From assembly GCA_937918905.1 (NCBI GenBank), contig CAKZSH010000150.1, positions 1 through 57,532 on the forward strand: DNA of 57,532 nt, given 5' to 3'. The position numbers and the translations under genes were made by a program. How positions within the stretch are numbered: the first letter of the stretch is position 1; every line of letters begins with the position of its first letter. Below the pieces are notes generated by a model. The model was given only the letters and a program-made list of their open reading frames with translations. It made no database searches and was not told where the DNA came from. The DNA comes from an uncultured Saprospiraceae bacterium (GTDB lineage: Bacteria > Bacteroidota > Bacteroidia > Chitinophagales > Saprospiraceae). Shown in pieces: positions 8,573 through 16,810 of the stretch.

Positions 8573-8931
8573 ACTCGGTATCTAATAAATTAACAAAATA
8601 TACTGTAAGTTGGTGAAGATACTAATTTATAAAAATGAAAGAATTAAATGTAATATATTGATTATCAACTACATAAAACTTTTTCAACTTCATTTTCTAA
8701 GTAGATTCAACACTTCTAAAATAAATCAATTGGTAAATTTTACACCTTTCTTTTACGTAAAAAATAGACAGGTGGTTCTCGTTATATCAGTTGTTTTCGT
8801 TTTGTTTCTCCTAAAATTAAAAAAATACGTAATAAAGCACAAATTTTTAATTTAATAAGTTTTAGAAATGTTAGACGGTTTCTGTTGGACGTTCCACGTT
8901 TTTTTGAAAAACCTGGAACGTCTAACGTATT
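8573..8931. other. Intergenic region, no gene seen
   Basis: 359 A/T-rich bases lie between asd (ending at 8932) and the upstream end of the coiled-coil gene, both minus strand. The only structured element is the hairpin at 8888-8922. No coding sequence or clear promoter motif is seen. Confidence 0.55.
8888..8922 (-). terminator. Hairpin after asd
   Basis: GACGTTCCACGTTTTT (8888-8903) pairs with AAAAACCTGGAACGTC (8907-8922), 15 of 16. A longer alternative pairs GTTAGACG (8870-8877) with CGTCTAAC (8919-8926). It begins 10 bases past the asd stop, so it probably ends asd transcripts. Confidence 0.6.
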
Positions 8932-9942
8932 TTATTTTTCGACCATAGCTCCTACTAAATTATTTGCGACCAAATATTCTGCAATTTGGACTGCATTAGT
9001 AGCTGCACCTTTTCGAAGATTATCTGCTACGATCCACATGTTAAGTGCATTCTCTGCGGATTCATCTCTTCGAAGTCGTCCTACAAAGACCTCATTTTTA
9101 TTTTTTGAAAAAAGAGGCATTGGATATTCATTATTGGTAGCATTATCTTGAACAATCATACCAGGTGTAGCCGTTAAGATATCACGTACTTCTTGGATAT
9201 TATAATCACTAAAAAATTCAACATTTACACTTTCAGAGTGTCCTCCTTGAACGGGTACTCGAACTGCAGTTGCCGTAATTTTTAAATCATCATCTCGAAG
9301 AATCTTTCGGGTTTCATGTACCAGTTTCATTTCTTCTTTGGTATAATCATTCTCCAAAAAAATATCACAATGTGGAATACAATTATCCATGATTTGATAA
9401 TGGTAAGCCATCTCTTCTGGTGTTTTGCCTTCCTTCTCCGCTTCATATTGATTTACGGCTTTGGCACCAGTACCTGTGATTGATTGGTAAGTCGAAATAA
9501 TCAATCGTTTGATTCCATATCTTTTATGCAGAGGAGCCAACGCCATTACCATTTGGATAGTAGAGCAATTAGGGTTGGCAATAATTTTATCATTTTCAGT
9601 TAGAATATCAGCATTGATTTCTGGTACTATCAATTTTTTGGTAGGATCCATTCGCCATGCTGAAGAGTTATCAACAACGGTCGTACCAACTTCTGCAAAT
9701 CGAGGTGCCCATTCTTTGGAAACGCCTCCTCCTGCTGAAAAAATAGCAATATCCGCTCGTGCGGCTACGGCATCTTCCATGCTAATGACGGTATGATCCT
9801 TTCCTCTAAAAGTGATGGTTTTGCCCACCGAACGGGCAGATGCTACAGGTAAAAATTCAGTAATCGGAAAGTTTTGTTCTTCTAGAACTTCACACATTAC
9901 TGTACCCACTAATCCTGTTACACCTACTACTGCGACTTTCAT
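8932..9942 (-). CDS. asd: Aspartate-semialdehyde dehydrogenase
   Basis: This cytoplasmic NADPH enzyme reduces aspartyl phosphate to aspartate semialdehyde, the branch point to lysine/diaminopimelate, threonine and methionine. The 336 residues are typical. The N-terminal Rossmann motif is VVGVTGLVG (6-14). The catalytic Cys126 lies in NPNCSTIQ. The substrate-binding and catalytic segment is RVPVQGGHSESV with His235. ISTYQSITGTGAKAV follows the Cys as expected. It is a single gene, not in an operon with other pathway genes here. Confidence 0.96.
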   Translation of the reverse strand: MKVAVVGVTGLVGTVMCEVLEEQNFPITEFLPVASARSVGKTITFRGKDHTVISMEDAVAARADIAIFSAGGGVSKEWAPRFAEVGTTVVDNSSAWRMDPTKKLIVPEINADILTENDKIIANPNCSTIQMVMALAPLHKRYGIKRLIISTYQSITGTGAKAVNQYEAEKEGKTPEEMAYHYQIMDNCIPHCDIFLENDYTKEEMKLVHETRKILRDDDLKITATAVRVPVQGGHSESVNVEFFSDYNIQEVRDILTATPGMIVQDNATNNEYPMPLFSKNKNEVFVGRLRRDESAENALNMWIVADNLRKGAATNAVQIAEYLVANNLVGAMVEK

Positions 9943-10174
9943 AATCTTAAGTTTTTGTAAAAAATTTTACGTGAAAAAATGTAATTTGATTTTTATTCTA
10001 AGGATTAATTAAATTTTAATTTAAGCATCCCTAAATTTGTAATTAGGTTTTTCATTAGAATTGTAATGTCTTTGACAATTTAAAACTGATTTTGGCAAAA
10101 AGTGTTACATTCTAAGATATTTGAAAAGGGATTACAAATATACATTGAAAATTAATTTACCGCATATTTTTCAT

Positions 10175-12271
10175 ATGAAACACATACAAATTGTTTGCCT
10201 TTTTATTCTTTTTTTCCAATCTTTAACTGCACAGTTTACTGATGATTTTTCTGATGGAAACTTTTCTAATAACCCAACTTGGAATGGCGATGTAAGCAAT
10301 TTTATTGTCAATGGAGATTTTAGATTACAGCTCAATGGTGCCGGCCCGGATACATCTATTTTGTATTCTTCCGTAACGATTCCTGATAGTACAGTTTGGG
10401 AAATGGAATTCCGAATGGATTTTGCACCTTCACTCAATAACCGACTTCGTATTTATTTACAAGCCAATACTACTAATTTTCCTGATGTCGATGGATATTT
10501 TTTAGAAATTGGTGAATCAGGTGCTGATGATGCCTTGACGCTTTATCGATCTGATGGTACTAGCAAATCTGAAATTGCAAAAGCAACACTTGGCGCTTTA
10601 AGCGAAGATCCCGCAATAGCAAAAATCAAAGTTCAAAGAAGTCATGATGGTGATTGGGCTATTTTTGCAAATTATGAGAATGGTAATATTCTAAATCTTG
10701 AAGCAACGGGATTTGATGATACTTATGTAGGAGGTAACTTATTTTTTGGATTATGGTGTAAATATTCTAGTTCAAACGCAAGCAACTTTTCTTTTGATAA
10801 CATTGTAATTACAGAATTACTTCCAGATGTAACTCCCCCTCAAATTATTGCAATTAATCCAATTTCATTGAATGAAATTGAACTAGAATTTGATGAACCA
10901 CTTGATGAATCTTCTGCTTCGGATATCAATAATTATTTTATCAATAATGGTATCGAAAATCCTATTGTTGCTGCTTGGGAGGCATCTAATTCTGGAAATG
11001 TTATCCTGACACTCAATGATAATTTAGTGAACCAAACTACCTACGAACTAGAAATTCAAAATATAAAAGATCAAGAAGAAAATGTTATCAATACCATCAA
11101 TACCACATTTGAGGTTGACTTTGAGACATTGGAAGTCATCAATGTTTTAGCATTAAGTCCTACTGAAATAGAGGTGGAATTCAGCAACACAATTGACTCC
11201 ACAACTGGCTCATTATCAATAAATTACACCATCGATAACGGAATCGGAAATCCTGAAATAATAAATATTGATATAATGGAGCCTTTCCGTGTGTCATTGG
11301 ATTTGGCTCAACCACTATCGAATAACACCTCTTATATTTTGACAGTAGAAAATGTAAAAAATGAAATTGGAATTGCAATGTTAGAACAAAATATTCCTTT
11401 TACATTTTTGATCGGAGTAGAGATAGAACCTCAGGATTTAGTCATTAATGAGATTCTTTTTAACCCCATTACAGGTGGAAGTGATTATGTAGAAATTTAT
11501 AATCGGTCGGGTAAATTTTTGGAGATTTCTGATTTATTTATTTCAAATACTCAGCGAACTTCAGGTAGAGATAAAGATATTGAAACATCATACATTATGC
11601 AGCCAGGAGAGTTTGTTGTTTTTACGAGTAATTTAGATTTTGTTTTAGAAAATTATACCGTTCAGAATCCCAATGTTATTTTTGAAAATAGCATTCCTGC
11701 TTTTAATGATGCAGCAGGTAATGTAAGTCTCTTCACTCAATATGGATTAGATACTGTGATGATAGATTCCTTTGATTATGATGAAGGTTTTCATTATCCA
11801 TTGATAGATGATAATGAAGGCATCTCATTAGAAAGAATTAGTTTTGATGCACCTACTCAAAATCAATCGAATTGGCATTCTGCTTCAACCGTAATTGGAG
11901 GCGGTACACCTACTTATCAAAATTCTCAGTTTCGACTTCAAAATTCTGCTGATGAAATTTTTAATATTCCTGACAAAGTATTCTCGCCAGATGGTGATGG
12001 CTTTAAAGATTTTCTAGCTATCGATTATAATTTATCGACTCAAGGCTATTTGGCTACTGTAAATATTTTTGATGCCAAAGGTCGATTGGTAAAAACTTTA
12101 TTTGAAAATGAATTATTGGCATTAGAAGGAACGCTCAAGTGGAATGGTTTGACTAATGAAGGTCGAAAAGCAAGAATAGGTATTTACATTATTCTAGCAG
12201 AAATTTTTTCTCCTGAAAAAAATGTCATGCAATTTAAATCTACTTGTGTTGTAGGTGGGAAATTGGATTGA
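10175..12271 (+). CDS. Secreted multidomain protein: LamG-like, Ig-like repeats, lamin-tail domain
   Basis: The start is placed at the ATG at 10175, because it gives a proper signal peptide (MKHIQIVCLFILFF..LTAQ). The upstream TTG at 10121 would bury it. The 698 residues read as: a concanavalin/LamG-like jelly roll (about 20-215); two bacterial Ig-like repeats starting at VTPPQIIAINPISLNEIELE and at LEVINVLALSPTEIEVEF; a lamin-tail domain (DLVINEILFNPITGGSDYVE onwards); and a C-terminal FlgD/CHU_C-like Ig module (FSPDGDGFKDF, GRLVKTLFENE). This architecture is typical of cell-surface or secreted proteins in Bacteroidota. The role is unknown; adhesion or a calcium-rich surface layer are guesses. 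Confidence 0.82.
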   Translation: MKHIQIVCLFILFFQSLTAQFTDDFSDGNFSNNPTWNGDVSNFIVNGDFRLQLNGAGPDTSILYSSVTIPDSTVWEMEFRMDFAPSLNNRLRIYLQANTTNFPDVDGYFLEIGESGADDALTLYRSDGTSKSEIAKATLGALSEDPAIAKIKVQRSHDGDWAIFANYENGNILNLEATGFDDTYVGGNLFFGLWCKYSSSNASNFSFDNIVITELLPDVTPPQIIAINPISLNEIELEFDEPLDESSASDINNYFINNGIENPIVAAWEASNSGNVILTLNDNLVNQTTYELEIQNIKDQEENVINTINTTFEVDFETLEVINVLALSPTEIEVEFSNTIDSTTGSLSINYTIDNGIGNPEIINIDIMEPFRVSLDLAQPLSNNTSYILTVENVKNEIGIAMLEQNIPFTFLIGVEIEPQDLVINEILFNPITGGSDYVEIYNRSGKFLEISDLFISNTQRTSGRDKDIETSYIMQPGEFVVFTSNLDFVLENYTVQNPNVIFENSIPAFNDAAGNVSLFTQYGLDTVMIDSFDYDEGFHYPLIDDNEGISLERISFDAPTQNQSNWHSASTVIGGGTPTYQNSQFRLQNSADEIFNIPDKVFSPDGDGFKDFLAIDYNLSTQGYLATVNIFDAKGRLVKTLFENELLALEGTLKWNGLTNEGRKARIGIYIILAEIFSPEKNVMQFKSTCVVGGKLD

Positions 12272-12293
12272 TATTTATTTAATTGTACATTTG
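12263..12293 (+). promoter_or_regulatory. Candidate promoter for the EEP-like/dgkA pair
   Basis: TTG at 12263-12265 and TACATTTG at 12286-12293 are 20 bases apart, matching the Bacteroidota TTTG-N19..21-TAnnTTTG pattern. The -33 overlaps the end of the preceding gene (stop at 12269-12271). The predicted leader before the ATG at 12378 is about 75 nt. Confidence 0.5.
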
Positions 12294-12377
12294 CAATGCC
12301 TAATCACACCTAATAACTTGCGTTAAGCACTTGATCGAACTATTTTTCCTTAAAAACCTATCTTTACGTCTTTAAGT

Positions 12378-13346
12378 ATGATGACAAAGATTTTAAATAA
12401 TAAGTTTATCCAGTACACTATAACTGGTATGATGATTTTAGGGGCGATGTTTTGCATTTTCACTCCTCAAAATTATTTTTTCAAATCTATGTCTGAATTT
12501 GCAGTTCAGATCATGTTTGGATATTTACTATTAGGTCTTGTTTTTCTCCTGCTCAAACAACCTCGGTTGATGTTTGCAAGTTTTATTGCTTGTTCCATTC
12601 TCGCTATCCATCTGAAAATTAATACCAATGCTGAACTTAGGAATCCAGAAATCATTCAAGATCAAGCGATTATACAAGTTGCCTTGATGGATATTTCGAA
12701 TATTAACGAAGATCCTGATGGAACGATAGCAGCCATGCTTGCCTCGGAGGCTTCATTGTTAACTGTTCCTGATATTGATCCTTTTTTATATGAATTTTTA
12801 AAAGATACTTTATCTGAAAAATATCCTTATTGTACGGCACGAGTTGGTTTTGATCCTGCGATAACCGTTTTTTCTAAATATGAAATTTTTAATCAAGATA
12901 CTTTTTTTATAGAAGGATTACCCAATGTCATGGGGAGTATAAAAACAGAAGGAAATGGTAGAGAATTGTATTTTATTTGTTCAAATACTTTACGCCCATT
13001 CTATTCAAAAGATTATGATAGACTAACAAAACTGTTAAAACGAGTGGCTGATAAAGTAAAAGAAGTGAATGCTCCTGTAATTACTTTAGCAGATTATAAT
13101 GTAGTGACTTGGTCTGATGAAATCTTAGATTTTAGAACCAACGCTAACCTAAAAGATAGTAGAAGAGGCTTTTCTCCGGCAGCTAAAACGGGAGGTCTTA
13201 TAAGTGGGTTTTTAGATCCTCCTAGTAGTCATATTTTCTTTTCAGATCATTTTTCATGTACGGGTTTTGAGAATTTACGATCTACTAATTCTAATTACTT
13301 GGGAGTAAAAGGCTACTACCAGTTTAATCCTATTCATCCTCAATGA
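12378..13346 (+). CDS. Membrane-anchored EEP-fold protein with degenerate catalytic site
   Basis: 322 residues. Three hydrophobic segments (about 14-30, 42-58, 64-80) precede a domain laid out like the endonuclease/exonuclease/phosphatase superfamily. The landmarks are changed. The first-strand Asn position is DIS, the usual QE is VPDIDPF, the GDFN motif is LADYNVVTWSDE, the central DHV is SSHIFFSDH, and the final SDH is SNYLG. Most metal and catalytic residues are therefore missing, so this is probably a pseudoenzyme or a divergent lipid- or sugar-phosphate-binding protein. Its stop overlaps the start of dgkA by 4 bases (ATGA), implying translational coupling and a role linked to membrane lipid phosphates. 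Confidence 0.78.
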   Translation: MMTKILNNKFIQYTITGMMILGAMFCIFTPQNYFFKSMSEFAVQIMFGYLLLGLVFLLLKQPRLMFASFIACSILAIHLKINTNAELRNPEIIQDQAIIQVALMDISNINEDPDGTIAAMLASEASLLTVPDIDPFLYEFLKDTLSEKYPYCTARVGFDPAITVFSKYEIFNQDTFFIEGLPNVMGSIKTEGNGRELYFICSNTLRPFYSKDYDRLTKLLKRVADKVKEVNAPVITLADYNVVTWSDEILDFRTNANLKDSRRGFSPAAKTGGLISGFLDPPSSHIFFSDHFSCTGFENLRSTNSNYLGVKGYYQFNPIHPQ

Positions 13347-13705
13347 TAAAGGAACGCATCAAAAGTTTTCAATATGCCTTGAAAGGAATTTGGTTGCTAT
13401 TCCAAACAGAGCCAAATGCTAAAATTCATTTAGCGATAACGCTACTTGTTATCGCAGGCGGTTTATTTTTCTCCGTAAATCATACTGAATGGTGTTTGCT
13501 TATTTTAGCAATGGCATTGGTTTTGTGCGCTGAAGGAATGAATACCGCAATTGAATATTTAACAGATTTGGTTTCCCCAGAAATTCATCCATTGGCAGGA
13601 AAAACCAAAGATGTAGCTGCTGGAGCAGTTTTATTAGCAGCTATTGGTGCAGCATTGATTGGATGTATTATTTTTATCCCCAAAATTTGGACATATTTTT
13701 TCTAA
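13343..13705 (+). CDS. dgkA: Diacylglycerol kinase / undecaprenol kinase family
   Basis: This small integral membrane kinase phosphorylates diacylglycerol or, in many Gram-positive relatives, undecaprenol. The 120 residues contain three membrane helices. The family core AEGMNTAIEYLTDLVSPE (63-80) has the catalytic Glu64, Asn67 and Glu71, followed by HPLAGKTKDVAAGAVLLAA with Lys87/Asp90. It overlaps the preceding EEP-like gene through ATGA. Which lipid is used cannot be told from sequence. The segment after the third helix (PKIWTYFF) is short, as in the family. Confidence 0.93.
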   Translation: MIKERIKSFQYALKGIWLLFQTEPNAKIHLAITLLVIAGGLFFSVNHTEWCLLILAMALVLCAEGMNTAIEYLTDLVSPEIHPLAGKTKDVAAGAVLLAAIGAALIGCIIFIPKIWTYFF

Positions 13706-13755
13706 TAAAAAATAAATTCTATTCGTACACAGTTTTAATACTTGGTACTATATAT

Positions 13756-13763
13756 TAATTTTG
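13756..13763 (+). promoter_or_regulatory. Candidate -7 element (TAATTTTG)
   Basis: TAATTTTG fits TAnnTTTG and lies about 100 bases before the ATG of the DUF5723-like gene. The -33 region (AGTTTTAATA) is only a partial match. Confidence 0.3.
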
Positions 13764-13866
13764 CCCCTCCGTTTAATTCTCTGACTAACAGCTACATTTT
13801 ATTTTTTGATTCTTTTAAACTCTACAGTTTCCAATCAAAACTGATTAATTCAACAATGCCTAAATT

Positions 13867-15291
13867 ATGCGTTTTATAACTTTTATTATCCTGCTTTTTT
13901 TCTCTTTTAATTTATTTTCCCAAGAACAACTTGGTTTACGTACTGATAATTATTCTGGAATTCATGGAGTTTTAATGAATCCATCACATAATGTTACTAG
14001 CCTATTTTCATGGGATGTTAATCTTTTCGGAGGAGGATTTTTTGGAGCTACCAATTATGGATATGTGGAAGATTCAAATATTTCACGATTTGCTCGAAAT
14101 TTTGAAAATTTCACTCTAAGAAGAGATATTGAAAGCCCATCAGATGTTGGTCCTAATACTTTAATAGGAGATTTTTATTCGGATGATAAAGCTAAATACT
14201 TGACCATGTTTGCTAATGGAATGGGGCCATCATTTATGGTTAAACTACGAAATGGGCACTCCTTCGGTTTATTTCTCAATGGTAGAACCGCTTTTAGTAC
14301 ACACAGCATTCCTGCTTCACTTAATTATAATGTGTTTTTTGATACTCCTTTTTTTGAATTTATAGATGTTGAAAATTTTAAAGCATCTGCTATGGTATGG
14401 GGAGAACTTGGACTTAATTACTCAGCAAGATTTGATACCTATGATGGTTATATTGGAGCAGGGATTAATTTGAAGTTTATTAATGCATTTGAAGCAGGAT
14501 ATATGCATTCCAAGAGAACTACCCCATCTGCAGAAATCCCTGGAGATACATTATTATTTCAAAGTCCTCACCTTAATTATGGTGTAACAAATAGTAACCT
14601 CGAAGGTGATGATCCAAGCCCATCTAGTAACGGTTTTGGAGTAGGTATTGATCTAGGTTTTACTTATGTATATGAAGGTGATGAAGATCATTACAAATGG
14701 AAAATTGGTGCTTCACTACTTGACTTAGGGCAAATAGAACTAAGCAGAAATGCTGAAGTTCATAATATTGAAACTGACACTTTAGTTGTTTTTCCTAAAA
14801 CATCATTTGAAGGGGTTACCAATCGTGATAGAATCAATCTCCTAAGTCAAATAGGACTTGGCGATCCAGATGCTTCTCTTCAATCGAGTAGTTTTAGAAT
14901 TGGTTTGCCTGGAGCATTAAGTATTCAAGGAGATTATATGATTGCTCCTAATGTTTATGTTCATGGCGTTTTGGTACAACGTATCCCAATGGGTACCAAC
15001 AGTTTACTTCGAAATAATCTACTAGCCGTTGCTCCTCGATTTGAGCATCGATGGTTTGGTGCTTCTATGCCTTTCGTTTTATTAAATTATCAAAAACTCG
15101 CAATGGGTACCTCTCTTCGACTGGCTTTTTTAACCATCGGAAGTGATGATATTGGAAGTATTATCCGTAAAGGAAATCTTGATTCTACGGACTTTTATAT
15201 TGCATTAAAAATCAATCCTTTTAACCTTGGTCTTAATCTTGGTGGAGGTGGAAGACGGGGCGGTAAAAATGTAAAATGTTATGAATTTTAA
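13867..15291 (+). CDS. DUF5723-like outer-membrane beta-barrel protein
   Basis: 474 residues. A signal peptide (ending LFSQ at 19) is followed by LRTDNYSGIHGVLMNPSH and WDVNLFGGGFFGATNYG, the hallmark opening of the DUF5723 family of Bacteroidota outer-membrane proteins. Alternating beta-strand patterns with repeated G-x-G and aromatic residues run to the end, finishing in a Gly/Arg-rich tail (GGGGRRGGKN) and YEF. The barrel fold and location are inferred from the family; the function is not known. It is a monocistronic gene followed by the giant palindrome at 15313-15517. Confidence 0.8.
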   Translation: MRFITFIILLFFSFNLFSQEQLGLRTDNYSGIHGVLMNPSHNVTSLFSWDVNLFGGGFFGATNYGYVEDSNISRFARNFENFTLRRDIESPSDVGPNTLIGDFYSDDKAKYLTMFANGMGPSFMVKLRNGHSFGLFLNGRTAFSTHSIPASLNYNVFFDTPFFEFIDVENFKASAMVWGELGLNYSARFDTYDGYIGAGINLKFINAFEAGYMHSKRTTPSAEIPGDTLLFQSPHLNYGVTNSNLEGDDPSPSSNGFGVGIDLGFTYVYEGDEDHYKWKIGASLLDLGQIELSRNAEVHNIETDTLVVFPKTSFEGVTNRDRINLLSQIGLGDPDASLQSSSFRIGLPGALSIQGDYMIAPNVYVHGVLVQRIPMGTNSLLRNNLLAVAPRFEHRWFGASMPFVLLNYQKLAMGTSLRLAFLTIGSDDIGSIIRKGNLDSTDFYIALKINPFNLGLNLGGGGRRGGKNVKCYEF

Positions 15292-15312
15292 TTAACTGAT
15301 TATGATAATCTA

Positions 15313-15517
15313 TACTCTACCCGATGGTTTTTATATGCCGTTCCTCTGGAACTCGAAAACTAACAATTAGCTTAATTTTCTTTCTACCGATATTTCGTGC
15401 CTCTGGCACTTGCAAGATTAGATAAGTGCCAGAGGCACGAAATATTGGTAGAAAAAGGATAAAAAAAGCTCCGAAAAGTTCCAGAGGAAAGGCATATAAA
15501 AACCATCGGGTAGAGTA
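15313..15517. repeat. 205-base nested palindrome (about 70 paired bases)
   Basis: There are three consecutive arm pairs: 15313-15339 with 15491-15517 (27/27), 15341-15353 with 15477-15489 (13/13), and 15384-15410 with 15424-15454 as part of a 31-base match from 15380 (one mismatch). The centre is an 11-14 base loop around GCAAGATTAGAT. Unpaired bulges between the stems are A/T-rich. Confidence 0.92.
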
Positions 15518-15528
15518 GATGATCTACC

Positions 15529-15609
15529 TTGATTGATATGGTTTTTCGTTTGATTTGAATTCTTTTTCTTAAATATGTTCAAACCATAAAATTCAACTAT
15601 ATCAATCAA
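15529..15609. repeat. Second hairpin after the giant palindrome
   Basis: TTGATTGATAT (15529-15539) pairs with ATATCAATCAA (15599-15609), with a further TATGGTTT/AAACCATA pair inside. It begins 11 bases after the giant palindrome. Confidence 0.6.
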
Positions 15610-15880
15610 AAATAACCTTTTAGAGAGCTAGAAAACTGGCATTATTTTTCCTTTATTATTGTTGTTATTGTTTTTCAATAACGCAACACACCAGAGAATA
15701 ACATACCCACGAAAATTTTAATTATTAGAGTCACGACTTTAATTTAAAAGGCAGGTTTTCCCTATACTTTTAATTTTAAGTCGTAAAGATTGATGTCACA
15801 AAATTGGAAGTATAATCCAATTAGGTAATCAATTAACAATTATATTATCAAAAGATTATTGTGAAAACAACTTGTATCGT

Positions 15881-16702
15881 ATGAGAATCTTAAAAAATTT
15901 ATTGTTATTTTCTTTTTGCTGGGTAAGTATTAGCCTTACTGCTCAATCACCAAATTTACTTTTAGCAAAAGGAGATACTCCAAAAGCTAAGACCTCAAAA
16001 GGTGATTTATCTCGAAAACTAGAAAGAAAATTTAAAAGAGATGCTGCTCGATTAGCGCTCCGAATGGAAGCAGATAAAGAGGAGTTACGTTATCAAAATA
16101 TCATCATTTCTCCAGGAAATGTAGAAAGTATTTATCAAGCATTAGTTACTGTTTATCAAAATGATGAGACAGCTCAATCTATTGCTAAATGTAATGTTCA
16201 CACTTTTCCAAATCCATCTATAGATCATTTCAATGTAATTTTTGATAAAAATGTAGATTGGGCTATTCCACTTCAACAAGGTGTGAGTGAAACAGATAGT
16301 GACGATATTAACGAATTATTGGATGAATATAATTTGGTAATCAGCAAGCATGTTCAATGGAACAGTACTCAAGATGCCATTACAATTAGAAGTAAAAAGC
16401 CGCTCAATATGGCAGCGCTTTCTAATGAATTTTATAATATTGAAGGAGTTGCAGAAATAGATTTGGGCGTTCCAAGTATTGCTGGAAATGATATTAAAAT
16501 TGAAAGAATATCTAAAGGATGGGAGTTGGAATATATTTTACAATTCGGTTCCTATATTGATGATGGCAAAAAACATGTTTGGAAATATCGTGTTACAGAT
16601 CAAGGAGAAGTTACTTTTATTTCAGAAACTGGAGATCCAATTCCTACATGGATGAAATGTGAAGAAGATACTATTGATAATTGGTTGACGAATAGAATCT
16701 AA
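15881..16702 (+). CDS. Secreted protein of unknown function
   Basis: The start is taken at the ATG at 15881, because it puts the signal peptide (MRILKNLLLFSFCW..LTAQ) at the N-terminus; a TTG nine bases earlier is in frame. 273 residues. After a Lys/Arg-rich helix (LSRKLERKFKRDAARLALRM) there is a mixed alpha/beta region with two cysteines (in AKCNVHTF and MKCEED) and no Por sorting domain. It is predicted to be periplasmic or outer-membrane associated. I recognise no family. The gene ends in a strong terminator. Confidence 0.72.
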   Translation: MRILKNLLLFSFCWVSISLTAQSPNLLLAKGDTPKAKTSKGDLSRKLERKFKRDAARLALRMEADKEELRYQNIIISPGNVESIYQALVTVYQNDETAQSIAKCNVHTFPNPSIDHFNVIFDKNVDWAIPLQQGVSETDSDDINELLDEYNLVISKHVQWNSTQDAITIRSKKPLNMAALSNEFYNIEGVAEIDLGVPSIAGNDIKIERISKGWELEYILQFGSYIDDGKKHVWKYRVTDQGEVTFISETGDPIPTWMKCEEDTIDNWLTNRI

Positions 16703-16721
16703 TTTCTCAAATTATATTTTT

Positions 16722-16761
16722 AAAAAAAGTTTAGTCATCTTAAAATGGCTAAACTTTTTTT
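16722..16761 (+). terminator. Intrinsic terminator
   Basis: A perfect 13-bp stem, AAAAAAAGTTTAG (16722-16734) with CTAAACTTTTTTT (16749-16761). The T-run serves the plus-strand gene ending at 16702, and the A-run gives U's for the converging ygiQ transcript. Confidence 0.87.
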
Positions 16762-16810
16762 GATTTAAGACTATATGGTGAGATGGCACCACATCAAAAA
16801 TCCTAATCAA

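Larger units (their letters stand above)
15292..15880. other. Long intergenic region dominated by palindromes
   Basis: 589 bases with no credible gene. They contain the 205-base nested palindrome (15313-15517), a second hairpin (15529-15609), and at about 15735-15775 a loose inverted repeat built of CGACTTTAATTTAAAAG and CTTTTAATTTTAAGTCG. Short open frames here only reflect the palindrome arms. Confidence 0.7.

Noticed and set aside
10121-10174. TTG start extending the multidomain secreted protein by 18 residues
   Set aside because: It would put a charged segment before the signal peptide. The ATG at 10175 gives a normal leader.
15418-15609. Open frame of 63 codons in the giant palindrome
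   Set aside because: Its sequence just reflects repeat arms. It has no start context, signal or family similarity.
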